Shown: one piece after another, positions 40,517 through 48,145 of the stretch | How the letters are laid out: every line of letters begins with the position of its first letter | Numbering within the stretch: the stretch's first letter is position 1 | DNA from: Pseudomonas sp. sp1636 | Lineage (GTDB): Bacteria > Pseudomonadota > Gammaproteobacteria > Pseudomonadales > Pseudomonadaceae | Length of the DNA: 64,000 nt | NCBI RefSeq assembly: GCF_030376615.1 | Contig: NZ_JARRAB010000005.1 | Location: 1-64,000 of the forward strand | Reading direction: 5' to 3' | The notes under the pieces: model-generated | Database searches by the model: none | Seen by the model: the letters and a program-made list of their open reading frames with translations, nothing else | Told to the model about the DNA's origin: nothing | Made by a program: the position numbers and the translations under genes

Positions 40517-42076
40517 CTCAAGCACCACTTCGAGATCGAGGTGGCACAGCCTGCGATAGATCTCTTCCTTGCTTTCGCGCACCGCATGGTTCTGCGGCAA
40601 CAGCTCGCAACAGCTGTGCAACATGCGCAGTACGTCCAGGGCGAGATCGGGTTCCCAGGCGCCGAGGCCGGAAGCCTGCAGCGTCTGGTCTAGCGATTCG
40701 AGTTGGGTTTTGGCCAGCTCGTATTTCTTGGCGCTGAAGCACAGGCGGGCCAGGGTCAGCTGCCAGAAAAAGCGTTCGCGGCCGCCGCAGGCCTTGGCCA
40801 AACCCTTTTTAAGTTGTTGCACGGCCGCTTTCAGGCCGTCCTTACGCAGCTTCGGCAGGGTTTCCTGCAGGGCGACTTCCCATGCCGGTTGGCTACCGCC
40901 TTCATTGGCCGTCGGGGCACTTTCGGCCACCGCTAGCTGCAGGTGCGGCATGACGTGGGAGCTGATCCAGGCGCGGGTCTGGGCATCGGCAAAGGCGCTG
41001 CCGTCATGAAAGCGCAGTTCTGCCAGACCGTTCATGCGCTGCAGAAACAGCGCCAGCTGGATTTCCACTTCGCGCATCGCCTGCTCGGCATTGAGCCCTT
41101 CCAGGCACTGCCAGACCAGGTGCTGGCCGTCGAGCCAGAAGGGCGCGCGGGCGATACTGGCTTCCAGATCGACCAGCAGGTCGGCGTACTGGTCTTGTTG
41201 GTAACGCTCCTGATAGCTGGCCAGCTTGTCCGCAGGTAGGCCGCGCAGGGCGGTGATCTGCTCGGCGTTGCGTTCTGGCAGGCTGTCGATCGGTAGCCAC
41301 AATAAGGTGCGGGCCAGACGCAGGGCGCGCAGGTCGCTGGCTTTCTGTTTCAGCCAGTAGGCGCACAGCGGCCGGGCATGGTCTTGCAGGCTGCGCAGGC
41401 TCTTGTGTGCGTCTTTTTCGCTGTCCACTGCTGCGCCGGGCGTGAGCATCTGGCTGGCGACCTGCTTGACCTGGGCCAGCGCCGCGCCGACGCTGCCCGG
41501 CTCCGGATGGCCCTGGCTGGCGCGGCTAACCAGTTCGTCCAAACGCCGGCACAGCGGCAGCAGCAGCGGCGCATCTTCGCCGAGGTGTTCGGCCAGGCAG
41601 GCTTCGAGGGTGCGCAGTTGTTCGGCCAGGTTGCGGAATAGCGCCAGTTGCTCGCCGATTGGCACATGCTCGGCCAGTGCCTGCTCCAGCCGTGGGATCA
41701 ACCAGTTGATGGCGGCGGCACGGGTACGTGGCTTGCGCGGGTGCAGATCGTTCCAGTGATTGAGGCACAGGTAGTGCAGCAGGCTGAAACCGGCTTGCAG
41801 GCCGGCGAAGGATTCGCGCTGATACAGGCCCCAGATCAGCCAGGCGGCGACGCGCAGATCCTTGGAGTGGGCGCTGAGCAGGATCTCGCTGTTTTCGCGG
41901 ATTTTTTGCCAATCGATGGCCGCGGTTTCATGCAGGGCGGTGGCCTTGCCCAGCTCGTTTTCCAGCACTTCGTATTCACTGGAATAGCGCACGTCGCTGC
42001 CGGCAAAGTCCCCTTCGTTAATAGGTAGTTTGGCCAGCTCTAAATAATGGGCAGTGAGCTTATTTGAATAGGTCAT
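40514..42076 (-). CDS. tssA: T6SS TssA (ImpA N-terminal family)
   Basis: TssA recruits or caps the growing sheath. The 520-residue protein begins TYSNKLTAHYLELAKLPI and has the ImpA-N pattern SSEYEVLENELGKA (about 31-44), WQKIRENSEILLSAHSKDLRVAAWL (about 55-79), and NHWNDLHPRKPRTRAAAINWL (about 110-130). The frame stays open upstream to 42199, but that part runs through a tandem palindrome and is not protein-like, so ATG 42076 is used. First gene of the T6SS operon. Confidence 0.93.
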   Translation of the reverse strand: MTYSNKLTAHYLELAKLPINEGDFAGSDVRYSSEYEVLENELGKATALHETAAIDWQKIRENSEILLSAHSKDLRVAAWLIWGLYQRESFAGLQAGFSLLHYLCLNHWNDLHPRKPRTRAAAINWLIPRLEQALAEHVPIGEQLALFRNLAEQLRTLEACLAEHLGEDAPLLLPLCRRLDELVSRASQGHPEPGSVGAALAQVKQVASQMLTPGAAVDSEKDAHKSLRSLQDHARPLCAYWLKQKASDLRALRLARTLLWLPIDSLPERNAEQITALRGLPADKLASYQERYQQDQYADLLVDLEASIARAPFWLDGQHLVWQCLEGLNAEQAMREVEIQLALFLQRMNGLAELRFHDGSAFADAQTRAWISSHVMPHLQLAVAESAPTANEGGSQPAWEVALQETLPKLRKDGLKAAVQQLKKGLAKACGGRERFFWQLTLARLCFSAKKYELAKTQLESLDQTLQASGLGAWEPDLALDVLRMLHSCCELLPQNHAVRESKEEIYRRLCHLDLEVVLE

Positions 42077-42151
42077 TCCATGATTCGACTTATGTCTGCG
42101 TGCAACTTTACGATCATCGACCCATCTGTTGGTCGGTCGCTTGCATACGAT

Positions 42152-42199
42152 CCAAGTGCGCAAGAAGTTGCGCACTTGGATGTGCAAGAAGTTGCGCAT
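42152..42199. promoter_or_regulatory. Tandem palindrome upstream of tssA (candidate operator)
   Basis: A perfect inverted repeat with 12-bp arms (CCAAGTGCGCAA, loop GAAG, complement; 42152-42179) is followed by a second with 8-bp arms and one mismatch (42180-42199). Both share the core GCAAGAAGTTGCGCA, repeated at 24-bp spacing (two helical turns and a bit). It lies 76-123 bp upstream of the tssA ATG. It could be a binding site for a dimeric regulator or a leader-RNA hairpin; no family is assigned. Confidence 0.5.
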
Positions 42200-42549
42200 A
42201 TCCCTTGTGAGGTGGGCATCCTAGTCCCATGGGGCAGGCTGGGCAACCGCTGAAAGTGTGAAGCAGGTTGCAGCACTGGATATTGGCGGATTAATTAATG
42301 GGACTATAGTTCCGATTAACTATGTGAACTGATAAACAACTTGGTAAATGGATTGGGGGCGGTAGAGCTCTGAATCCATGGTTGTAAGCAATTACTTACT
42401 GGCAAACTAGTGGCGCGTCACATAAGTTGATGTGCAGAAAGCTTTTTATGTGAAGTTCGACTTGGTTTTTTACGCGCGAATTATGTGGCGCCCGGCATTC
42501 TGCTTGCGAGCCTGGTCTGGCTCGCAAGGCTGGGGGCATTGTGGGCCGG
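42200..42549. other. Intergenic, AT-rich; probable T6SS promoter region
   Basis: No coding frame is supported. The region is visibly AT-rich compared with its surroundings, as expected for the promoter of the long minus-strand T6SS operon. I scanned by eye for GG-N10-GC sigma54 sites pointing to tssA and found none convincing. The right end holds the terminator-like hairpin of the mutarotase gene. Confidence 0.4.
42503..42528 (-). terminator. Terminator-like hairpin after the mutarotase gene
   Basis: CTTGCGAGCC (42503-42512) pairs perfectly with GGCTCGCAAG (42519-42528) around a 6-nt loop, 22 bp after the stop of the minus-strand gene. There is no U tract on either strand, so efficiency is uncertain. 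Confidence 0.5.
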
Positions 42550-43467
42550 TCAGTCCGTTATGGGCTGCGCCCACAGGCTCAGGCTGAGCCGATGCTGTGC
42601 ACCCGGAGCCAGTACCAGCAGATCATTCAGCACGTTGGCGTGCTCGACACAGAGCATGCCTTGCCAGGCGTCTTCGGCGCATTGCGAGAGGCGCCGGGCC
42701 TTGTCGATCCAGGGGTTCCACAGCACCGCCGAACCTGAACCGCTGCTGTGCAGGTGGATGCGCCGTTGCCAGACGGGATCGACGATGCTCAGCTGCGCCG
42801 GGGTGTCCAGGTAGATGCGGTCGGTTTCGCCGTGAAAGCTCAGGGTGTCGCTCTGTTGCCGTTCCAGCCAGTTGTCCAGGGTGTCGATGTAGCGACAGCC
42901 CCTGAGTCCCTCGACACGTGCCTGGCGAATATCGCCGACGGCGAAGTAGCTGTGCAGCGCCTGGCTGATGGTCAGGGGGGTATCGCCCAGGTTGCGATTG
43001 CTGAGTTCGAGGTGGAGCTGATCGTCAAGGCGGATGCGCAGCTGCAGTTCGGCGGCGTGTGGCCACTCCGTCTGCGGTTGTTCGAGGCTGTTGAAGACGA
43101 AGTCGAGAATCACGCTGTGATCCTGGCAGTCGATGCCCAGCAGTTGCCAGTCGAGACCGCGCACCAGGCCGTGAGCCGGCACCAGGCTGCCGCCCCGGTA
43201 CAGCGCCTGCACCGCTTGCGGGTTGCGCCGCAGGTCGCCGAACCAGGGCCAGCACAGCGGCACGCCGCCGCGCACACTCTGGCCTTGCTTGAATTCGGCC
43301 TGTTCGCTCAGCCAGATCAACGGCCGTTCGCCATCGCGCTGGTAGCTGAGGATCTGCGCGCCCTGCTGGGCCACCAGCAGTTCGGCGTTGGCGGTGCGCA
43401 CGCGCCAGCAGGCCAGTTGGTTGATTTCCACCCGCTCGACCTGCGGGCGTTGTTCGGCACCGTTCAT
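42550..43467 (-). CDS. D-hexose-6-phosphate mutarotase, YeaD family
   Basis: The 305-residue protein is a galactose-mutarotase-fold aldose-1-epimerase of the YeaD type, which interconverts anomers of glucose-6-phosphate and similar sugars. It shows GAQILSYQRDGERPLIWLSE (about 36-55), RGGVPLCWPWFG (about 66-77), AHGLVRGLDW (about 98-107) with the catalytic-type His, and WNPWIDKA (about 246-253) near the C-terminal acidic base region. Single gene, unrelated to the T6SS. Confidence 0.9.
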   Translation of the reverse strand: MNGAEQRPQVERVEINQLACWRVRTANAELLVAQQGAQILSYQRDGERPLIWLSEQAEFKQGQSVRGGVPLCWPWFGDLRRNPQAVQALYRGGSLVPAHGLVRGLDWQLLGIDCQDHSVILDFVFNSLEQPQTEWPHAAELQLRIRLDDQLHLELSNRNLGDTPLTISQALHSYFAVGDIRQARVEGLRGCRYIDTLDNWLERQQSDTLSFHGETDRIYLDTPAQLSIVDPVWQRRIHLHSSGSGSAVLWNPWIDKARRLSQCAEDAWQGMLCVEHANVLNDLLVLAPGAQHRLSLSLWAQPITD

Positions 43468-43659
43468 GGCTGCACTCCTCGATTGCGTTGACCGAAAGTG
43501 TGAACCGCTGTGCCGGCAAAGGCCAGAGCGCGCCTTCCCCGGACTTGGCGCATTGTTGCCCGGTTCGCCCCGTGCGAGCCGTCTTGTCGGAGTTGACCGG
43601 CCGTCACGAGGAGAAGTCCGACTGACTGCTAGGCTTTATGCCAGTGAGGAGAGGCGGTG

Positions 43660-44805
43660 ATGCGCAAGATTCTGATGGCTGTACCGCTGTTGCTGGGCGT
43701 GGCGGCGGCGTTCTGGTGGTGGAGTCGGCCGCAGCCGCTGCCGGTGCGTCTGGTCACGGTGACGCGCGGCGCGGTCGAGACCCTGGTGGCCAATACCCGC
43801 GCCGGTACGCTCAAGGCCTGCCGGCGTACCCAGTTGTCGTTCAACCTGGGCGCTCAGGTCAGCGAGCGCCTGGTGGAAGAAGGTCAGCGGGTGGCGGCCG
43901 GTCAGGTGCTGATGCGTCTGCGTCAGGACGAATTGCAGGCCCGCGTGCGCGAGGTCGAGGCGCGTCTGCAGGGGCAGGGCAACCAGCGCCAGCAGCGTTG
44001 CCTGCAGGCCGAGCTGGAGCGGCGCGACCACCAGCGCCTGGCGCGCCTGCAAGAGCGCCAGTTGGTGGCCGCCGACCGGGTCGATCAGAGCGCCACCCGC
44101 GCGCGGCTGTCGGCGTTGGCCTGCAGCGCCGCCGCCATGGCGATCGGCGAGACCGAGGCGAACCTGGCCCTGCAGCGCGCGCTGCTCGATCAGGCCACGC
44201 TGCGTGCGCCTTTCGCCGGGATAGTCGCGCAGATCAACGGCGAAGTCGGCGAGTTCGTCACCCCCTCGCCGCCGGGTATTCCGACGCCGCCGGCGGTGGA
44301 TCTGATCGATGACAGCTGCCTGTATGTCGAGGCGCCGATCGACGAGGTGGATGCGGCGCGGGTCAAGCCGGGCATGCCGGTGCGGATCGGCCTGGACGCC
44401 TTTCGCGGCGAGCATTTCACGGGCCAGGTCAGCCGCATCGCGCCCTTCGTGCGTGACCTCGAACGCCAGGCGCGCACCGTCGATGTGGAGGCGCGGTTCG
44501 ACCCGATGCCGCTGGATGTGGCGCTGCTGACCGGTTACAGCGCCGACGTGGAAGTCATTGTCGAGCAGCGCCCGCAGACCCTGCGCATTCCCACCGAGAG
44601 CCTGCTGGAGGGCGGCCGGGTGCTGCGTTATGACCCGACGGCGGGGGTGCTGCGCGAAGTCCGCCTGCAACTCGGGCTGGCCAACTGGCGCTGGAGCGAG
44701 GTGCTCGATGGCTTGAACGAGGGTGAACGGATTCTCGCCAGCCTGGAGCAGGACGGCCTGGCCGACGGGGTGGCGGTGATTGCCGGGGATGAGGCCGCGC
44801 CATGA
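43660..44805 (+). CDS. Periplasmic adaptor (HlyD/MacA-like) of an ABC export system
   Basis: The 381-residue protein has an N-terminal membrane anchor (about 4-20), a lipoyl/barrel-sandwich half (LSFNLGAQVSERLVEEGQRVAAGQVLMRL), an alpha-helical hairpin with coiled coils (about 85-170), the second lipoyl half (LRAPFAGIVAQINGEVGEFV), and a beta-barrel. It should connect the inner-membrane ABC complex to an outer-membrane channel encoded elsewhere. ATG 43660 is preceded by GGAGAGG; an overlapping GTG lies one codon upstream. The stop overlaps the ATPase start. Confidence 0.9.
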   Translation: MRKILMAVPLLLGVAAAFWWWSRPQPLPVRLVTVTRGAVETLVANTRAGTLKACRRTQLSFNLGAQVSERLVEEGQRVAAGQVLMRLRQDELQARVREVEARLQGQGNQRQQRCLQAELERRDHQRLARLQERQLVAADRVDQSATRARLSALACSAAAMAIGETEANLALQRALLDQATLRAPFAGIVAQINGEVGEFVTPSPPGIPTPPAVDLIDDSCLYVEAPIDEVDAARVKPGMPVRIGLDAFRGEHFTGQVSRIAPFVRDLERQARTVDVEARFDPMPLDVALLTGYSADVEVIVEQRPQTLRIPTESLLEGGRVLRYDPTAGVLREVRLQLGLANWRWSEVLDGLNEGERILASLEQDGLADGVAVIAGDEAAP

Positions 44806-45497
44806 TTCGCCTGAGTGCGGTCAGCCGTTGCTTCGTCCTCGGCGATCAGCAGGTCAAGGGCTTGGACGCGGTGGATCTGCAGGTCAGCCCCGGCGAGTAC
44901 CTGGCGGTGATGGGGCCGTCCGGCTCCGGCAAGTCGACCCTGTTGAATATCCTCGGCCTGCTCGATGCGCCGGACAGCGGCGAGTACTGGTTGAACGGCG
45001 AAGCCACCGCGGCGCTCGACGAGAACCGCCGGGCCGAACTGCGCAGCCGCCACATCGGCTTCGTCTTCCAGTCCTATCACCTGATTGCGCGCCTGACCGC
45101 CCTGGAGAACATCGAGTTGCCGATGCTCCTGGCCGGGCTCGAACCGGCCGAGCGGCAGCGGCGCAGCGCGCGCCTGGTCGAACGGCTGAACCTCGGCGAC
45201 CGGGTCAGGCACCGCCCGGCCGAGCTGTCCGGCGGCCAGCGCCAGCGGGTGGCCATCGCCCGCGCCATGGTCATGCAGCCGGCGCTGCTGTTGGCCGACG
45301 AGCCCACCGGCAACCTCGACAGCCATTCCGGCGCCGAGGTGGTGGCGCTGCTCGAGGAGCTCAACGGCGAGGGCCTGACCCTGCTGGTGGTGACCCACGA
45401 TGCGGCCATCGGCGGCCGCGCGCGGCGGCGCCTGAGCATGCGCGACGGGCGGATCATCGACGACCTCCGCCAGGAGTCCGGCGATGCGCGCGGCTGA
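44802..45497 (+). CDS. ABC transporter ATPase, MacB/LolD type
   Basis: The 231-residue ATPase has Walker A GPSGSGKST (38-46), signature LSGGQRQRVAIARA (about 144-157), Walker B LLLADEPTGNLDS (about 164-176) and a switch His in VVTHD. It powers the two adjacent FtsX-type permeases in mechanotransmission-type export. The start overlaps the adaptor stop (ATGA) and the end overlaps the first permease by 14 bp. Confidence 0.94.
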   Translation: MIRLSAVSRCFVLGDQQVKGLDAVDLQVSPGEYLAVMGPSGSGKSTLLNILGLLDAPDSGEYWLNGEATAALDENRRAELRSRHIGFVFQSYHLIARLTALENIELPMLLAGLEPAERQRRSARLVERLNLGDRVRHRPAELSGGQRQRVAIARAMVMQPALLLADEPTGNLDSHSGAEVVALLEELNGEGLTLLVVTHDAAIGGRARRRLSMRDGRIIDDLRQESGDARG

Positions 45498-46698
45498 CGG
45501 CCTGGGGCTGATGCTCGGCGCCCTGGGCGGGCACCGCTCGCGCAGCCTGATGCTGCTGTTGGCCATGGCCATCGGCGTGGTCGCGGTCAACCTGCTCACC
45601 GGCCTGGCCGAAGGTGCGCGGCAGTTCGTCATCGGCGAATTCTCCCTGCTCGGGCGCAACACCCTGATCGTGCTGCCGGGGCGCAAGGAAACCACCGGCG
45701 GCATGCCGCCGATCACCGGGCTGGCGACCCGCGATCTGACCCTGGGCGACGCCGAGGCCATCGGCCGTCTGCCCAGCGTGCGCCGGGTCGCGCCGCTGCA
45801 GGCCGGGCAGGTCGAAGTCAGCGTCGGCAACCGGGTGCGCGAGGCCTTCACCCTGGGCACCAGCCACGAATTCTTCGCCATCCGCCAGCTGAGCGTGGGC
45901 CAGGGGCAGATACTGCCGGCGCTGGCGCTGGATCAAGCCGAGGCGGTCTGCGTGATCGGCGCCAGCCTCAGGCGCGAACTGTTCGGCACGCGCCCAGCGT
46001 TGGGCGAGTGGCTGCGTGCCGGCGACCGGCGCTTCCGGGTGGTCGGCATTCTCGGCGAGCGCGGCGAATCGCTGGGCATGGACTTCGGCGAGATGCTGAT
46101 CATCCCGGTGGCCAGCGCCCAGGTGCTGTTCAACCGCGAGGGGCTGTTCCGGGTGTTTGCCGAACTGCGCGGCCCGCACTTTCTCGCCAGCGGCAAGCGG
46201 CAGATCCTCGAGACCCTCAAGGCCCGTCACGAGGGCAAGGAGGATGTCACCCTGATCAGCCAGGACAGCATGCTGGCGGCGTTCGACGGCATTCTCGGCG
46301 CCCTCGGCCTGGCCCTGGCCGGAATCGCCGCGATCAGCCTGCTGGTGGCCGGCATTTTGATCATGAACGTGACCTGGATCGCGGTGAACCAGCGCACCGC
46401 CGAGATCGGCCTGCTCAAGGCCCTGGGCGCGCGACCGGCGCAGGTGCGCCTGCTGTTCGTCGGCGAGGCGGCCCTGCTGGCCCTGCTCGGCGGCTTGATC
46501 GGCCTGGGTCTGAGCGAGGCGTTGCTCTGGCTCGGCCGCCAGTGGTGGGAGATTCCCCTGCAGACGCCGGTGTGGGCCCGCGCCGGTTCGCTGCTGCTGG
46601 CGCTGTTGGCGGCCCTGCTGTTCGCCTGGCTGCCGGCCAACCAAGCGGCGCGCATGGAACCGCTGGCGGCGCTGCGCCCGCCGGGGGCACGGGCGTGA
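45484..46698 (+). CDS. ABC transporter permease, MacB/FtsX type (first)
   Basis: The 404-residue permease has the MacB layout: one N-terminal helix (LMLLLAMAIGVVAVNLLTGL, about 18-38), a large periplasmic domain (about 45-275), then three C-terminal helices (about 283-310, 325-350 and 370-395). The conserved NERTAEIGLLKALGA-type loop appears as NQRTAEIGLLKALGARPAQV. It overlaps the ATPase gene. The paired permease downstream suggests a heterodimeric channel. Confidence 0.92.
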   Translation: MRAADGLGLMLGALGGHRSRSLMLLLAMAIGVVAVNLLTGLAEGARQFVIGEFSLLGRNTLIVLPGRKETTGGMPPITGLATRDLTLGDAEAIGRLPSVRRVAPLQAGQVEVSVGNRVREAFTLGTSHEFFAIRQLSVGQGQILPALALDQAEAVCVIGASLRRELFGTRPALGEWLRAGDRRFRVVGILGERGESLGMDFGEMLIIPVASAQVLFNREGLFRVFAELRGPHFLASGKRQILETLKARHEGKEDVTLISQDSMLAAFDGILGALGLALAGIAAISLLVAGILIMNVTWIAVNQRTAEIGLLKALGARPAQVRLLFVGEAALLALLGGLIGLGLSEALLWLGRQWWEIPLQTPVWARAGSLLLALLAALLFAWLPANQAARMEPLAALRPPGARA

Positions 46699-46764
46699 AG
46701 ACGCAGAGCGCTTGCCTGGGAGCGGCGGGACACCTGCGATGTTTTTTTCGTACCGTCTGTTTTT

Positions 46765-46854
46765 CGCGGGCATGGCCCGCTCCTACGGGTTTCGGTGGCG
46801 CGGGGGCCGAGCTGAACCGCGGTATACCTTGCGTAGGAGCGGGCCATGCCCGCG
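46765..46854. repeat. REPIN: two inverted REP sequences
   Basis: A 23-bp sequence beginning CGCGGGCATGGCCCGCTCCT (46765-46787) is repeated as its exact complement at 46832-46854. Each half is a typical Pseudomonas REP (GTAGGAGCGGGCCATGCCCG in the other orientation). The pair sits between the two permease genes and would fold into a large hairpin in the operon mRNA. Confidence 0.85.
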
Positions 46855-46891
46855 ATGCTCTTGCGCCTGTGGCGTGGGATCAGCGGCCATG

Positions 46892-48088
46892 ATGCGCTGG
46901 CAGGATGGCTTCAAACTGACTGCCACGACCCTGATCAGCCGACCGTTGCGCAGCCTGCTGACCCTGCTCGGGGTGGCCATCGGCATCGCCGCCGTGGCGC
47001 TGCTCACCGCCATCGGCGAAGGCCTGCGGGTCTATGTGCTGGATAACTTCTCGCAGTTCGGCACACGGATCATCGCCGTGCACCCGGGCAAGACCCAGAC
47101 CGGCGGCCTCGGCGGCATTCTCAGCAGCGTGCGCCCGCTGAGCCTGGCCGATGCCGCTGCCCTGGGCCGCCTGGCGCATGTCGACGCGATGGTGCCGATC
47201 ATTCAGGGCAGCGGCGACATTCAGCACGGGGTATTGAGCCGGCGCAGCGACATCATCGGCAGCGGCCACCAGTTGGCCGAGAGCTGGCGTTTTCGCCTGG
47301 CCCTCGGCCAGTTCCTGCCGCCGGCCCGCGACGGCCGCTCGCCGCCCTATGTGGTGCTCGGGCACAGGTTGCGCCAGGAGCTGTTCGGCAGCGCCAGCCC
47401 GCTGGGCGAGGCGATTCGGGTCGGCGGCGTGCGCTTTCGGGTGATCGGGGTGATCGAGGAGAAGGGCCAGTTGCTCGGCTTCGACCTCGACGACATCGCC
47501 TATATCCCGGTGGACTGGGCGCAGAGCCTGTTCAACCGCGAGGGCCTGATGGAGATCAATGTGATGTTCAATGCCGGGATCGGTTCGCGCGAGCTGAGCG
47601 AGCGGATGCGTCAGCTGTTGATCGAGCGCCACGGCCGCGAAGACTTCAGCCTGACCACCCAGGACGACATGCTCGCCAGCCTGGATCGCATCCTCGCTAC
47701 CCTGACCATCGCCGTCGCCGCCCTGGGCGGCATCTCCCTGCTGGTGGGGGCGGTGGGCATCCTCACCATCATGACCACCACGGTCGGCGAGCGCACCGCC
47801 GAGATCGGCCTGCTGCGCGCCATAGGCGCGACGCCGCGGCAGGTGCTCGGGCTGTTTCTCGCCGAAGCGGCGTTGCTGTCCCTGGCCGGCGGGGTGCTTG
47901 GCCTGTTGTTGCTGGGGCTGTTGCTCGGCGTGCTGGCCCTGAGTCTGCCCGGCCTGCCGCTCAGCCTGGCCCCGGGGTTTCTACTGCTGGCGCTGCTGCT
48001 CTCGGCGCTGATTGGTTTGTTCGCCGGCATAGCGCCGGCGCGCCGGGCGGCGCGCCTGCATCCGGTGGATGCATTGCGCAGCGAGTAA
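46892..48088 (+). CDS. ABC transporter permease, MacB/FtsX type (second)
   Basis: From ATG 46892 the product has 398 residues starting RWQDGFKLTATTLISRPLRS, with the same layout as the preceding permease: an N-terminal helix (LLTLLGVAIGIAAVALLTAIG), a periplasmic domain and three C-terminal helices, and the loop GERTAEIGLLRAIGATPRQV. The frame is open further upstream, but that part encodes the REPIN and is not real protein. ATG 46889 is an equally possible start. Probably the partner permease of one heterodimeric exporter. Confidence 0.9.
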   Translation: MRWQDGFKLTATTLISRPLRSLLTLLGVAIGIAAVALLTAIGEGLRVYVLDNFSQFGTRIIAVHPGKTQTGGLGGILSSVRPLSLADAAALGRLAHVDAMVPIIQGSGDIQHGVLSRRSDIIGSGHQLAESWRFRLALGQFLPPARDGRSPPYVVLGHRLRQELFGSASPLGEAIRVGGVRFRVIGVIEEKGQLLGFDLDDIAYIPVDWAQSLFNREGLMEINVMFNAGIGSRELSERMRQLLIERHGREDFSLTTQDDMLASLDRILATLTIAVAALGGISLLVGAVGILTIMTTTVGERTAEIGLLRAIGATPRQVLGLFLAEAALLSLAGGVLGLLLLGLLLGVLALSLPGLPLSLAPGFLLLALLLSALIGLFAGIAPARRAARLHPVDALRSE

Positions 48089-48098
48089 CGCGCCCACC

Positions 48099-48126
48099 AA
48101 AAAGGCCAGCGCTTGCGGCTGGCCTT
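48099..48126 (-). terminator. Rho-independent terminator for the TRAP permease genes
   Basis: On the minus strand AAGGCCAGC, a 7-nt loop and GCTGGCCTT are followed by TTT. It lies between the convergent permease gene (stop 48088) and the TRAP large-subunit gene (stop 48146) and may act in both directions. Confidence 0.75.
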
Positions 48127-48145
48127 GGTCGGGTCGCGGTGCGGC

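Noticed and set aside
42077..42199. 41-residue N-terminal extension of TssA
   Set aside because: It runs through the tandem palindrome; TssA family proteins start near ATG 42076.
9876..42199. Contractile prophage or tailocin, suggested by gp25, VgrG and PAAR-like tail genes
   Set aside because: TssJ, TssK, TssL, TssM and ClpV are present and capsid, tape-measure and lysis genes are absent, so it is a T6SS.
42200..42480. Sigma54 -24/-12 promoter for tssA
   Set aside because: No GG-N10-GC with consensus context was found on the minus strand; a GG-N10-GC at about 42492-42505 is on the plus strand and points the wrong way.
46712..46888. 60-residue N-terminal extension of the second permease
   Set aside because: It is the translation of a REPIN and has no protein-like character; the start at 46892 matches the paired permease.
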